Assembly: GCF_042408735.1 (NCBI RefSeq)
Contig: NZ_JBHOQV010000142.1
Span: 31,634 to 95,633 of the forward strand
Source: Thermogemmatispora sp042408735
GTDB taxonomy: Bacteria > Chloroflexota > Ktedonobacteria > Ktedonobacterales > Ktedonobacteraceae
Reading direction: 5' to 3'
DNA: 64,000 bases
Shown: piece after piece, positions 36,556 through 45,264 of the stretch
Numbering within the stretch: the first letter of the stretch is position 1
Layout: each line of letters opens with the position of its first letter
The notes under the pieces: model-generated
The model's database searches: none
Told to the model about the DNA's origin: nothing
Seen by the model: only the letters and a program-made list of their open reading frames with translations
Translations under genes and position numbers: made by a program

Positions 36556-36992
36556 ACAGCACGCTCCTTCGTTGGAACGGAGCCAGAGGGAGACAGTTGG
36601 TCGTCTGGCATGCTCTGGCACCCTGGTCGAGCGGCTCACGCGCGCCCATGCCGTTCAAGTCCAGGGGACGGCGTGGGCCGCGGCAGGCGACAGGCGGAGC
36701 GGAAAGGAAGGCGGTCCGTTGCTCCGGGGACCGGCTTCGGCCTCAAAGCAAGCTGGCTTGGGCCAGCCTCGCCGGCTCTCCGCCCCTGTGCCTGCCCAGG
36801 CTGTACCGAACCGTGTATCTGGCCAGGTCATCCCCCAAGACCTGGCGGCGGCAGGACCCCCGGAGGCGAGACGCAGCGGAGGCAAAGCGTTCGGGGTCCT
36901 GCCCTCATTCTTCTCTCTTGCATAAAGCGTGCCTGTAACTGTGCTCTGCCATACGGTTGCTCCTGACAGCGGCCTTTATTGACTTTTGCCGT
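36556..36992. other. Upstream region of the GH3 gene
   Basis: Non-coding; no clear sigma-70 promoter can be assigned. The AT-richer end (36920-37060) holds the inverted repeats reported separately and is the most likely control region for the leftward GH3 gene. Confidence 0.4.
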
Positions 36993-37033
36993 TTTCAGTG
37001 TGTCATGCAAGAAAGCACTGTGCTACACTGAAA
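36993..37033. promoter_or_regulatory. Nested inverted repeats upstream of the GH3 gene
   Basis: TTTCAGTGT (36993-37001) and ACACTGAAA (37025-37033) form a perfect 9-bp inverted repeat with a 23-bp spacer. Directly against the right arm lies a second palindrome, AGCAC-T-GTGCT (37014-37024). This is operator-like; it may control the secreted glucosidase gene 440 bp to the left. Confidence 0.5.
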
Positions 37034-37282
37034 CCAGGCTGTGTCTGTTTCAATGCTCTGCCTATCCTGAAATCGACCCGGGCAGTCGCCGCCGCCCCTG
37101 CGGGCCGGGCGGCCTGCTATGGTCTGGCGCCGCAGGAGGGCGATGGGCGGACGGCTGGCGCCTGGCACGCCACCCCGCAGGGAGCGAGAGCTGAACTGAT
37201 CGATGGCTGGGGAGCGAGCAAGGGGATGGGACGAGCAGAGAGAGGTGGGGTGGGCATTGGGGGGAACGAGAGAAGGAAGAGA

Positions 37283-37352
37283 GCGCTGCGGCGCAGCGCC
37301 TGGGCTGGCGGCTCAGCCACAGCCCGGCCGCCCTTCAGGGCGGCCGGGCTGT
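37283..37352 (-). terminator. Strong hairpins downstream of glpF
   Basis: Five bases after the glpF stop there is a perfect 15-bp stem with a TTCA loop (37319-37333 with 37338-37352). A second hairpin, GCGCTGC-GGC-GCAGCGC, lies at 37283-37299. No T-run follows on the minus strand, so this is a very stable 3' end and probably a terminator. Confidence 0.65.
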
Positions 37353-37356
37353 CCAA

Positions 37357-38259
37357 TTACTCTGCCTCGCTGGGAACGCGCACAGCCTCGCCCTTCGTCT
37401 CGGCCGTGCCGGACTTCGTCAGGCCGCGGGCCTCCAGTACCTTCCCGACCGTAAAGTCGTAGATGAAGGCGCCGACCACGCCGCCCAACAGCGGGGCCAC
37501 GATCGGAATCCAGAAGTAGTAATTATTGGCCGACAGGCTTGCCCCACCGCTCACCAGAGCGATCCACAGCCGCGGACCAAAATCGCGCGCCGGGTTAATG
37601 GCATAGCCCGTATTCAGTCCGAAGGAAGCTCCGATCGCCACCACCAGCAGGCCGATAATCAGCGGATTCAGATTCGCCTGCACCGGCTGATTGCGCCCGT
37701 CGGTGATCGCAAAGATCAGGCCCACCAGCAAAGCCGTGCCCAGGAACTCATCGCAGAAGGCGCCGAAGGTCCCCACGAACGGCTTCGGCGACGTATAGAA
37801 GACCCCGCCGTAGCCATTCGGATCGGCGATCTGCCCGATGCTCAAGTGATTGAGCGCCAGCGCATGGACCAGCGCCCCCTGATAAACAAAGTAGAGAATA
37901 GCGGCAGCAACAAACCCACCGAGCACCTGAGCGATCCAGTAAGGCACAACCTTGCCCCATTCGAACTTTCCGCGGGCCGCCAGGGCCAGCGTCACCGCGG
38001 GATTGAGATGGGCGCCGCTGACCGCCCCAGCCACATAAATGCCCAGCATCACCGCCAGGCCCCACCCCAGGATAATCACGATCCATTCATTGGCGAACGG
38101 GGTAGCGGCATTGTTTGCCCCGATATTCGTAAAGAGCGCAAACGTTGCCACGCAGCCATCGCCGAAGAGCAGCAGGATCATCGTGCCGAAGAATTCAGCG
38201 ATGCACTCGCCCCACAGGCCCGCAAGCACTGAGGGCCTGCCTGTGAATTGTCGGGCCAT
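37357..38259 (-). CDS. glpF: Glycerol uptake facilitator (aquaglyceroporin)
   Basis: A 300-residue MIP-family channel with six membrane helices and both half-helix motifs, AHLNPAVTLAL and INPARDFGPRL. The Asp after the second NPAR is the mark of glycerol-conducting members. It has the long loop between helices 3 and 4 usual for aquaglyceroporins and a C-terminal cytosolic tail. ATG 38259 has an AAAGGAG site. It lies downstream of glpK with a 282-bp spacer that contains a CAGC/CAAC repeat; cotranscription from the glpK promoter is likely, but an own promoter is possible. Confidence 0.93.
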   Translation of the reverse strand: MARQFTGRPSVLAGLWGECIAEFFGTMILLLFGDGCVATFALFTNIGANNAATPFANEWIVIILGWGLAVMLGIYVAGAVSGAHLNPAVTLALAARGKFEWGKVVPYWIAQVLGGFVAAAILYFVYQGALVHALALNHLSIGQIADPNGYGGVFYTSPKPFVGTFGAFCDEFLGTALLVGLIFAITDGRNQPVQANLNPLIIGLLVVAIGASFGLNTGYAINPARDFGPRLWIALVSGGASLSANNYYFWIPIVAPLLGGVVGAFIYDFTVGKVLEARGLTKSGTAETKGEAVRVPSEAE

Positions 38260-38482
38260 TGGTCAAACTCCTTTGTTGCTCAGTCAGAATAGACTCAGAC
38301 CAGAAGCAATCACTCCCCCGACGAATGGACGAACCGGCAAAGCAGACCGGACCACCACCCGCGGCGGGGAAGGCGCGCGCGTGAGCGCTAACGAATCGGA
38401 GCGCGCGCCCCGCGGATGGCACCGACACCGGCAAGAAAGGTCGTGGCCCCGCGCCCGTGCCCGCGCCGGAGCGGACGAGAAG

Positions 38483-38535
38483 AGCCAGCCAGTCAGCCAG
38501 TCTGCCGCTCAACCAACCAACCAATCAGCCAACAG
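38483..38535. repeat. CAGC/CAGT/CAAC tetranucleotide repeat in the glpK-glpF gap
   Basis: About 50 bp of degenerate 4-bp repeat next to the glpK stop codon, of the same family as in the drmD and thi leaders. Confidence 0.75.
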
Positions 38536-38541
38536 GCTGAC

Positions 38542-40038
38542 CTAAGCGGGCCGCTCCCACTGCAGCGAGCGCTCGACGGCGCGCTTCCAGCCGGCGTAGA
38601 GCGCCTCGCGCTGATCGGCGCTCATCTGCGGCTCAAAGGTGCGATCAACCGCCCACTGCTCGGCCACCTCCTGCTGACTGCTCCAGAAGCCGGTGGCCAG
38701 GCCCGCCAGATAAGCGGCCCCCAGGGCCGTCGTCTCGGCCACCTTCGGGCGCTGCACCGGCACGCCCAGAATATCGGCCTGGAACTGCATCAGCAGATTA
38801 TTGACCACCGCGCCGCCATCGACGCGCAGGGCCTTCACGTGGACGCCGCTATCCGCCGTCATGGCCTCCAGCACATCGCGTGTCTGGTAGCACATCGACT
38901 CCAGCGTCGCCCGGGCAATGTGGGCAATACTCGACCCGCGCGTCAGGCCCACGATCGTCCCACGCGCGTAGGGGTCCCAATACGGCGCGCCCAGCCCGAC
39001 GAAGGCCGGCACCAGATAGACGCCGCCGTTATCGGGCACCGACATCGCCAGTTGCTCCACGTCGCTGCTCGAAGCGATGGCGCGCAGGCCGTCGCGCAGC
39101 CACTGCACCGCCGCGCCCGTAATGAAGATACTGCCCTCGAGCGCGTAGGTCGTCTGGCCGTTAATGCGCCAGGCGATCGTTGTCAGCAGGCCATTCTTCG
39201 AGGCCACGCCGCGCTCGCCCGTATTCATCAACATGAAGCTCCCGGTCCCATAGGTATTCTTCGCCATCCCGACCTCGAAGCAGGCCTGGCCGAAGGTGGC
39301 CGCCTGCTGATCGCCGGCCACACCAGCGATCTTGATCGGGGCGCCAAAGAACTCGGGATCGGTCTCCCCGTAGACCGTGCTCGAAGGCATGACCTGGGGC
39401 AGCATGGCGCGTGGAACGCCCAGCTCCTTGAGGATCACATCGTCCCAGTCGCCCGTGTAGATGTTGTAGAGCATGGTGCGCGAAGCATTGGTGGCATCGG
39501 TCACGTGCACGCGCCCCTTGGTCAGGCGCCAGATCAGGAACGTGTCCACGTTTCCGAAAAGCACCTCGCCGCGCTCGGCCTTCTCGCGTACCCCGGGCAC
39601 ATTGTCCAGAATCCACTTGACCTTGGTGCCGGAGAAATAGGCATCGGTCACCAGCCCGGTCCGCTGACGGATCTCGCTGTCGAAGCCTTTCGCCTTCAGC
39701 TCTTCGCAGATGGGCGCCGTGAGACGGCTCTGCCAGACGATGGCGTTGAAGACCGGCTTGCCGGTGGCCTTCTCCCAGACCAGCGTGGTCTCACGCTGGT
39801 TGGTGATGCCGATGGCTGCAATGTCGGTGGCGCTCGCCCCGGCCTTCTTGATGGCCTCCTGCGCCACGCTGAGCTGGCTGGACCAGATGGCCTCGGGATC
39901 ATGCTCCACGAGACCAGGGGCCGGGTAGATCTGGGGAAACTCCTGCTGCGCTACGCTGACGACCGCGCCGTCGTGGTTGAAGAGGATCGCGCGCGAACTC
40001 GTGGTGCCCTGATCGAGGGCGAGTACGTACTTCGCCAT
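38542..40038 (-). CDS. glpK: Glycerol kinase
   Basis: A 498-residue FGGY-family kinase that phosphorylates glycerol to glycerol 3-phosphate in the cytosol. It begins with the ATP-site LALDQGTTSSRAILF. The FGGY-type signature appears as GVAGDQQAATFGQACFEVG, followed by KNTYGTGSFMLMNTG. ADSGVHVKALRVDGGAVVNN.L.QFQAD is the second signature. Length matches E. coli GlpK. ATG 40038 was chosen over an in-frame start 14 codons upstream because it has the AAAGGG site and the canonical N-terminus. Its leader carries a terminator that is the probable target of GlpP. Confidence 0.95.
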   Translation of the reverse strand: MAKYVLALDQGTTSSRAILFNHDGAVVSVAQQEFPQIYPAPGLVEHDPEAIWSSQLSVAQEAIKKAGASATDIAAIGITNQRETTLVWEKATGKPVFNAIVWQSRLTAPICEELKAKGFDSEIRQRTGLVTDAYFSGTKVKWILDNVPGVREKAERGEVLFGNVDTFLIWRLTKGRVHVTDATNASRTMLYNIYTGDWDDVILKELGVPRAMLPQVMPSSTVYGETDPEFFGAPIKIAGVAGDQQAATFGQACFEVGMAKNTYGTGSFMLMNTGERGVASKNGLLTTIAWRINGQTTYALEGSIFITGAAVQWLRDGLRAIASSSDVEQLAMSVPDNGGVYLVPAFVGLGAPYWDPYARGTIVGLTRGSSIAHIARATLESMCYQTRDVLEAMTADSGVHVKALRVDGGAVVNNLLMQFQADILGVPVQRPKVAETTALGAAYLAGLATGFWSSQQEVAEQWAVDRTFEPQMSADQREALYAGWKRAVERSLQWERPA

Positions 40039-40404
40039 AGACAAGCCCTTTCTTGTTGCTGTGACATCTTCCGTTGTCAACCAACTGGGTCGGTATATAC
40101 AGCCTGGACGCCACTCCCCTCCCTCACGGCCAGGCGCCTCCAGGCACTATACCCGCCTGCCTGTATGTAACTGCGGCGCTCTGCTCCTGCGCTCTTCCCG
40201 CAGGCATCGGTGGGCAGAGCCACTACCAGCCGCTCCCTGGCGCCGACGCCCCACTCACCCGGCAACGCTGCCAGCCTGCTATCTGGCCGGCCGGCGCACG
40301 GCTCGCCTCCAGCTCTCCATCCTGCCAGCGCTCTTTCTTGCTCTGCCGCTCTGCTCCCCTCTTCCCGGCTGTCCACCACGGCGCTGCCCAACCTGGAAGC
40401 AAAG

Positions 40405-40445
40405 AAAAAAGTCCCAAGCCGTGCCGAAGCACTGGCTCAGGACTT
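40405..40445 (-). terminator. Leader terminator of glpK-glpF, probable GlpP antitermination target
   Basis: On the minus strand, a 16-bp stem with one bulged A and a TTCG loop (GTGC-TTCG-GCAC at its tip) is followed by a T-run interrupted by one C. It lies about 80-120 nt after the predicted start of transcription and about 370 nt before glpK. A strong terminator between promoter and gene, next to a GlpP gene, is the layout known from Bacillus glp genes. Confidence 0.85.
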
Positions 40446-40532
40446 TTCAGTTCACTGTCCTGTCTTGAGATGATTTAGTTGTCGCTATGATAGCCAGCAG
40501 GATGGGCTGGAAATACTCTCTGCCCTACCTCT

Positions 40533-40561
40533 AATATAGGGAACAAACGCCCGCTTGTCAA
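40533..40561 (-). promoter_or_regulatory. Promoter of glpK-glpF
   Basis: Minus strand: perfect -35 TTGACA (40561-40556), 17-bp spacer, -10 TATATT (40538-40533). The leader to glpK is nearly 490 nt. Confidence 0.85.
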
Positions 40562-40649
40562 GGGCTGAAAGGGGGAAAGGCCCGTGCTCTGGCCTCCAGA
40601 CTGCCGGCGCTGGCGGCCGGGGGAGCTGGCTCTCCCGCCCTGGTCCCGC

Positions 40650-40678
40650 TGGACAAGGCTTCTGGCTCTGTTTATAAT
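40650..40678 (+). promoter_or_regulatory. Promoter of glpP
   Basis: -35 TGGACA (40650-40655), 17-bp spacer, perfect -10 TATAAT (40673-40678). It is divergent from the glpK promoter, 90 bp away. Confidence 0.8.
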
Positions 40679-40854
40679 ATAGATATTCCTGAGACCATAA
40701 GCCCAGATCGCTCAGCCAGTCCCTGATGCAGAGAACGGCCGCCTGCCCCACCTGGGAGCAGCGCTGTGCCCTGACCCTTCCCTGCCCAGGCTTCTCCGCC
40801 TCACTCATGCACGGGCGGCCTGGCCGGACAGACGAGCCAAGCGGGTACCCTGCC

Positions 40855-41445
40855 ATGATGATCGAACAGAAGCGAGAGTTTCTGCGCCTGGCGCGCCGCT
40901 ATCCCGTAGCGGCGGCCCTCAAATCCGAGGAGGACATGCGGGCCGCGCTGGAGGCCGACGCCCCGCTCCTCTTCCTGCTCAAGGGCGACGCCTTCCAGCT
41001 CGCTCCCTTTGTCGCGGAGGCCCGCAGCCGGGGCAAGCGCGTGGTCGTCCACGTCGATCTGGTCAGCGGCGTGGGCAAGGACCGCGCCGGCATCCAATAT
41101 CTGCATCAGATCGGCGTCGAGGCCATCATTACCAGCAAATCGCAGTTAGTGACGGCGGCCCGCGCCGAAGGGCTGCTGACCATTCAGCGCCTGCTTTTGC
41201 TCGACGACTCGGGTCTCGAGAAGGGCGTGCGCACCATCGCTCACGCTGGCCCCGACCTGGTCGAGGTGCTCCCCGGCATTATGTTCCCCGAGGTGGCCGC
41301 CACCCTGCGCCGACTCTTGCCCGGTCCCTTCATCGCCGGCGGCTTCATCCGCACCGCCGAGGACGTTGCTCGCGTTCAGCAGGCCGGCGCCATCCTCAGC
41401 AGCAGCAGCACCTACGCCCTCTGGCGCGACCTCTCCCTGCTCTAA
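40855..41445 (+). CDS. glpP: Glycerol-3-phosphate-responsive antiterminator
   Basis: A 196-residue GlpP-family protein, about the size of the Bacillus protein (192). Family signatures are LLKGDAFQLAPFV, VVVHVDLVSGVGKDRAGIQYL, IITSKSQLV, a LLLLDDSGLEKGV segment, and a phosphate-site-like LPGIMFPEV...IAGGFIRTAEDV. It binds glycerol 3-phosphate and lets transcription pass the leader terminator of glp genes. It is divergent from glpK-glpF, whose leader terminator is at 40405-40445. The start is uncertain: ATG 40855 or 40858 fits the family N-terminus but has a weak ribosome-binding site. Confidence 0.93.
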   Translation: MMIEQKREFLRLARRYPVAAALKSEEDMRAALEADAPLLFLLKGDAFQLAPFVAEARSRGKRVVVHVDLVSGVGKDRAGIQYLHQIGVEAIITSKSQLVTAARAEGLLTIQRLLLLDDSGLEKGVRTIAHAGPDLVEVLPGIMFPEVAATLRRLLPGPFIAGGFIRTAEDVARVQQAGAILSSSSTYALWRDLSLL

Positions 41446-41540
41446 GCACGGCCCGTTCCGCTTCAGCTTCGCGGGCTGGCCAGCGCCTGCGGTGTGCTGC
41501 CCGCTCCGCCTCCGCTTCTTGCCGCGCGGCCTTGCTGATC

Positions 41541-42023
41541 TTAGCCGCTGGCAGCCACAGCGCCGCCTGCCGCCGCGGCCTCCTCGCGCTGTAGCTGAAT
41601 CATGACCAGCCAGAACAGAAAGAGGGCAATGGTCGGGGGGAGAGAGGACATCTCGATGAGCAGCTTGCGGCCAAAGAGGCTTTTCGGGCGGATGGTCCCT
41701 ATGACCTCCCCATCGCGCTCCAGGACAAAGGTGCGCGCCAGGAGGGCGCGCGAGCGCGCGCGCAGCTTATAGCGTTGCCCCTCGTACTCGACATCAAAGA
41801 AGCGTCTGAAGCTATGAATCCAGGCGCGCGCCAGGACCGTCCCATCGACCTCGTAGAGGAAAGGACCCGTCAGGCCATCGCGGCGAATGCGGCAGGTCTG
41901 GCCCCCCACAGTGATGCTGCCCTGCTCGCGAAAGAGACCGCGCTTGATTTCGGCCAGCCGCTGCCCGTTCTGGAGGATGACGTAGTTGCGTGAATACCAG
42001 TGGCTTGGCTCAGCTTCGAGCAT
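41541..42023 (-). CDS. Small tubby/LURP-like protein with C-terminal membrane segment (copy 1)
   Basis: A 160-residue protein of alternating short beta strands (NYVILQNGQRLAEI, FLYEVDGTVLARA, RTFVLERDGEVIGTIRPK) with one C-terminal hydrophobic helix (LPPTIALFLFWLVMIQL). This resembles the single-domain LURP-one/tubby C-terminal fold seen in bacteria. It is a paralogue of the gene at 42288-42773, with the same start MLEA and the same TFVLE.DG...GTIRP segment. ATG 42023 has an AAAGGA site. The role is unknown. The fold assignment is by sequence style, not by a diagnostic motif. It has its own TTGACA promoter. Confidence 0.7.
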   Translation of the reverse strand: MLEAEPSHWYSRNYVILQNGQRLAEIKRGLFREQGSITVGGQTCRIRRDGLTGPFLYEVDGTVLARAWIHSFRRFFDVEYEGQRYKLRARSRALLARTFVLERDGEVIGTIRPKSLFGRKLLIEMSSLPPTIALFLFWLVMIQLQREEAAAAGGAVAASG

Positions 42024-42211
42024 CACGATCGTTCCTTTCTGGCCCTCTTTGTGTTGGCCTGGCAATCTGCTGACAGGCTGGCCTCTCTACCAGAGACCGG
42101 CCGGGATCGAGACGGGAAGCACGGGCGCGGACGTGCCGATACATGGTGTTCCTGAGCCGGTCAGCTCTGGGGAACCTGCCCCGGCCTCTCCTGGTTTGCT
42201 CGTCCACCCTG

Positions 42212-42241
42212 AAGATATGGCTGAGTCAGGTTAGCTGTCAA
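42212..42241 (-). promoter_or_regulatory. Promoter of tubby-like gene copy 1
   Basis: Minus strand: -35 TTGACA (42241-42236), 18-bp spacer, -10 TATCTT (42217-42212). It lies in the gap between the two paralogues. Confidence 0.7.
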
Positions 42242-42287
42242 GGGATAGGTGGCCTGCGCCGGCTGCTGGAGCCGTCGGAGATGGCCG

Positions 42288-42773
42288 TCACATCGCTCCT
42301 CCGCCACCGTCGCGATGCTGAGTATGCCAGGTAGTGATCACCAGCCAGAAGACAAAGAGAGCCAGTGGCAGGGGCAGGCCGGGCAGCTCAATCACGGCCT
42401 TGCGCATTCCCCACAGCCACCGGCCCTGCGGGCGGATCGTGCCGAGGAGAATACCATCTTCTTCCAGAACAAAGGTCATGGCCAGCGGACGCCTGGGGCG
42501 CAGACGATAAGCGCGCTCGGACCCTGCCGGCACAATCGTCCACCCTCGTCCCACTCCCCGCGGCTGGGCCTCTGCCATCACTCTCCCGTTGACCTCGAGC
42601 AGACAAGAGAGGCGCCGGCCGTAGCGACCAAAGCGCACCAGGCGGCTGCGGCCCAGAACAGCCTGACCGTCAACTTGACAACGGAGCGCGGGACCGATCT
42701 CGGCCAGCAGCAAGCCGTCCCGCAGAAGGCGATAGCTGTTCGACCACCTGGCGCGTGGAAGTGCTTCGAGCAT
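42288..42773 (-). CDS. Small tubby/LURP-like protein with C-terminal membrane segment (copy 2)
   Basis: A 161-residue paralogue of the previous gene: SYRLLRDGLLLAEI, a LLEVNGRVMAEA segment, MTFVLEEDGILLGTIRPQG, and a C-terminal helix LPLPLALFVFWLVITTW. The middle strands differ, so the duplication is not recent. Both genes point the same way but each has a TTGACA promoter in front, which suggests they are expressed separately. Function unknown; a phospholipid-scramblase-like or membrane-anchored sensor role is only a possibility. Confidence 0.7.
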   Translation of the reverse strand: MLEALPRARWSNSYRLLRDGLLLAEIGPALRCQVDGQAVLGRSRLVRFGRYGRRLSCLLEVNGRVMAEAQPRGVGRGWTIVPAGSERAYRLRPRRPLAMTFVLEEDGILLGTIRPQGRWLWGMRKAVIELPGLPLPLALFVFWLVITTWHTQHRDGGGGAM

Positions 42774-43031
42774 AGCCAGGCTCCTTTTCTAGTCCGGCCG
42801 CTGGCGCAGAAGACGGCTCCGCCCTTCAGGCTACGGCCAGCCTTGCCCTGACTGGGACTGGGGTCCGATCACTGGTCGGCCTCTCCTGCTAAGCAAGCCG
42901 CCGGGGACCGGGCAGGCCACCATATGAGGCCGAGGCCGCCTCGCTTCTACGCCTGCAGTAACGGGAATTTCCAACGCAGAGAGGCGCAGCCCGATCCTCA
43001 CAGGCTCCTCGCGCCTCTCCCTCCTGCTTTG

Positions 43032-43060
43032 AGGATAAAGCCGAAGCCTGGTCCTGTCAA
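43032..43060 (-). promoter_or_regulatory. Promoter of tubby-like gene copy 2
   Basis: Minus strand: perfect -35 TTGACA (43060-43055), 17-bp spacer, -10 TATCCT (43037-43032). The rest of the 330-bp gap to the PTS IIA gene holds nothing I recognise. Confidence 0.75.
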
Positions 43061-43104
43061 GCGAAGGCCAGGCGGCCCCCGCCCAAACCCAGGCCGAACG
43101 TCGC

Positions 43105-43596
43105 CTAAAGCCGCACCACAAAGAGCACGTCTCGTCCGGCGCGCACCGTTCCCCTGGCCCGCTGCACCACGGTCCCGTTCCCGCTGAAGACCACCGGACT
43201 CACCACGGCCTTGCCGCGCTCCTCCAGGCGCGCGCGCTCGAAGCGCACCACCGGCTTACCGGCCTCGACCTGGTCGCCTTCGCGGGCCAGCAGCGTGAAG
43301 CCATCGCCGGCCAGCTCCACGGTATCGAGACCCAGATGGACAATGACCGCCGCCTCCTCGGGACTGGCCTGCCCGGCGGCCACCACAAAGGCGTGTCCGC
43401 CCGGAAAGAGCCGTACCAGTCTGCCGCTGATGGGAGCCACGGCCACGGCCACGCCTCCCCGCGGCTCGATCGCCAGGCCATCGCCAACCATCTTCTGCGC
43501 GAAGACCTCATCGGGCACCTGCTCCAGCGGCACTACCTCGCCATCCAGCGGCGCCAGCACCACCAGCTCCGAGCTGCGCCCTGGCTCTGCCCTCAT
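43105..43596 (-). CDS. PTS glucose-family IIA protein
   Basis: A 163-residue IIA-Glc-type phosphocarrier. Phospho-acceptor His87 lies in VHLGLDTVEL..DGFT and the second active-site His68 in GGHAF. It takes phosphate from HPr and passes it to the IIB domain of the neighbouring permease. The start overlaps the IICB stop by four bases (ATGA), so both are made together. No EI or HPr gene is in the window. C-terminal GRDVLFVVRL is an ordinary end for the family. Confidence 0.93.
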   Translation of the reverse strand: MRAEPGRSSELVVLAPLDGEVVPLEQVPDEVFAQKMVGDGLAIEPRGGVAVAVAPISGRLVRLFPGGHAFVVAAGQASPEEAAVIVHLGLDTVELAGDGFTLLAREGDQVEAGKPVVRFERARLEERGKAVVSPVVFSGNGTVVQRARGTVRAGRDVLFVVRL

Positions 43597-45176
43597 GCCT
43601 GACCCTCCTCGACAGGCTCATCGGCGGCGCCGGCCGCCTTCCCCGTGCGCAGCAGCGGCTTCATGCGGCTGGCCAGCCGATCGGACTGAGTACCCATGAC
43701 CACCTGCACGATCTTGCCGTGTCTGATCACCCCGGCAGCCCCCAGGCTCTTCAGGCGGGCCTCATCAAGCGCCGCGGGATCGCGCACGAAGAGCCGCAGG
43801 CGCGTAATACAGCCTTCGACGCTCTCGACATTGCTCGCTCCCCCAAGGGCGGCCAGCAGCTCAGCAGCCAGTTGCTCATCGCTGTCGACCGCTGCGGCCT
43901 TGACGGTCCCCGCCGCCGTCGCCTCCACCGACCCCGGACGCGGACCGCGCTGGCTCTCGGGCAGAATCCAGTCGCTGCGGCCGTCGGTGGCCGTCCTGCC
44001 GCGTCCCGGGGTAGCCAGATCAAAGCGGGCGATGCAGAAATCGAAGATAAAGTAGTAGATCACCCCGTAGATTACCCCGATCACCAGCAACAGCAGCGGC
44101 TGGCTGGTGTTGGCCTTGCTAAAATTGATCAGATAGTCGATCAGGCCGGCGGAGAACGTGAAGCCGATGCGAATACCGAGGGCCGTGCACAGGGCCAGGG
44201 CCGTCCCGGTCAGGATCGCATGGATCAGGAAAAGAAGAGGCGCCACGAAGAGGAAGGCGAACTCGATCGGCTCCGTCACCCCCGTCAGGAAGGAGGTCAG
44301 AGCGGCAGAAAGCAGAATGCCGGCAGCGACGGGCCGATAGTGGGCCCGGCGAATCATCGCCAGACAGGCCGCCGGCAGGCCGAACATCATGATGGGGAAG
44401 AAACCGGCCATGAAATTACCCGCCGTCGGATCGCCAGCGAAATAGCGATTGAGGTCGCCGGTGACCAGGCCGTGAGCGCTGTGATAGGTGCCGAGCTGGA
44501 ACCAGACATAGGTATTGAGGACGTGATGTAGGCCGAAGGGAATCAGCAGCCGGTTCAGCAGACCATAGAGGCCCGTCCCCAGCGGCCCCAGGGCGACAAT
44601 GCCCTGCCCGGCAGCGTTGATCACCCCCTGGATAGGCGGCCAGATCAGCCCGAAGAGAGCCCCAAGCACGAGCATCACCAGCGCCGTAATGATGGGAACA
44701 AAGCGTTTGCCCCCGAAGAAGGCCAGGTAGTCCGGCAATCGAATGTCGTGAAAGCGCCGGTAGAGACCAGCAGTGACCAGACCTACGATGATGCCGGAAA
44801 AGACGCCCATTGAAATCCCTGGATCCGGGGCACCGTTGACCTGCGGAATGATCACGCTGAAGACGCCGTTGAAGACAAGATAACCCACCAGGCCAGCCAG
44901 GGCCGCCGCTCCCTCGCCACCCGTTAGACCGATGGCAATGCCCACCGCGAAGATCAGCGAGAGGTTGGCAAAAACAGCGTTGCCCGCCGCCGCCATCCAC
45001 GGCAGGTTGAGCAGATCGGCCTGCCCAAAGCGCAGAAGAAGACCCGCCGCCGGCAAGACCGCGATGGGCAACATCAGGGAGCGCCCAATGCTCTGCAGCG
45101 CCCCCAACAGCCGATCAAAACCGCTTACCCTCCCCGCGCTGACAGCACCTGAAGCTGGGGTATTTGCGGTACTCAT
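43593..45176 (-). CDS. PTS IICB permease, N-acetylglucosamine/glucose type
   Basis: A 527-residue permease. The IIC membrane domain comes first (QSIGRSLMLPIAVLPAAGLLLRFG, later LTGVTEPIEFAFLFVAPLLF). A soluble IIB domain follows, with phospho-Cys near residue 456 in VEGCITRLRLFV. Domain order and sequence fit the Glc/GlcNAc family. A DasR/NagR-type operator just upstream of the promoter favours N-acetylglucosamine. ATG 45176 has a GAGAAAAGG site. Chitin- or cell-wall-derived amino sugars are the likely substrate; plain glucose cannot be excluded. Confidence 0.92.
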   Translation of the reverse strand: MSTANTPASGAVSAGRVSGFDRLLGALQSIGRSLMLPIAVLPAAGLLLRFGQADLLNLPWMAAAGNAVFANLSLIFAVGIAIGLTGGEGAAALAGLVGYLVFNGVFSVIIPQVNGAPDPGISMGVFSGIIVGLVTAGLYRRFHDIRLPDYLAFFGGKRFVPIITALVMLVLGALFGLIWPPIQGVINAAGQGIVALGPLGTGLYGLLNRLLIPFGLHHVLNTYVWFQLGTYHSAHGLVTGDLNRYFAGDPTAGNFMAGFFPIMMFGLPAACLAMIRRAHYRPVAAGILLSAALTSFLTGVTEPIEFAFLFVAPLLFLIHAILTGTALALCTALGIRIGFTFSAGLIDYLINFSKANTSQPLLLLVIGVIYGVIYYFIFDFCIARFDLATPGRGRTATDGRSDWILPESQRGPRPGSVEATAAGTVKAAAVDSDEQLAAELLAALGGASNVESVEGCITRLRLFVRDPAALDEARLKSLGAAGVIRHGKIVQVVMGTQSDRLASRMKPLLRTGKAAGAADEPVEEGQA

Positions 45177-45235
45177 GGCCTTTTCTCCTCTCATGACGAG
45201 ACAGATTCATCCTGTCGGATGACGTTTATGCGTAT

Positions 45236-45264
45236 ACTATACCCGCTTCGGGTTCATTCGTCAA
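45236..45264 (-). promoter_or_regulatory. Promoter of the PTS operon
   Basis: Minus strand: -35 TTGACG (45264-45259), 17-bp spacer, -10 TATAGT (45241-45236). The -10 lies in a small palindrome, GTATA-C-TATAC (45232-45242). Confidence 0.8.

Noticed and set aside
37283..37299. GCGCTGC-GGC-GCAGCGC as a separate operator
   Set aside because: It follows the glpF stop and a 15-bp hairpin, so it is better explained as part of the 3' end structure.
41446..41540. A terminator for glpP
   Set aside because: No stable hairpin with T-run is seen between the convergent glpP and tubby-like genes.
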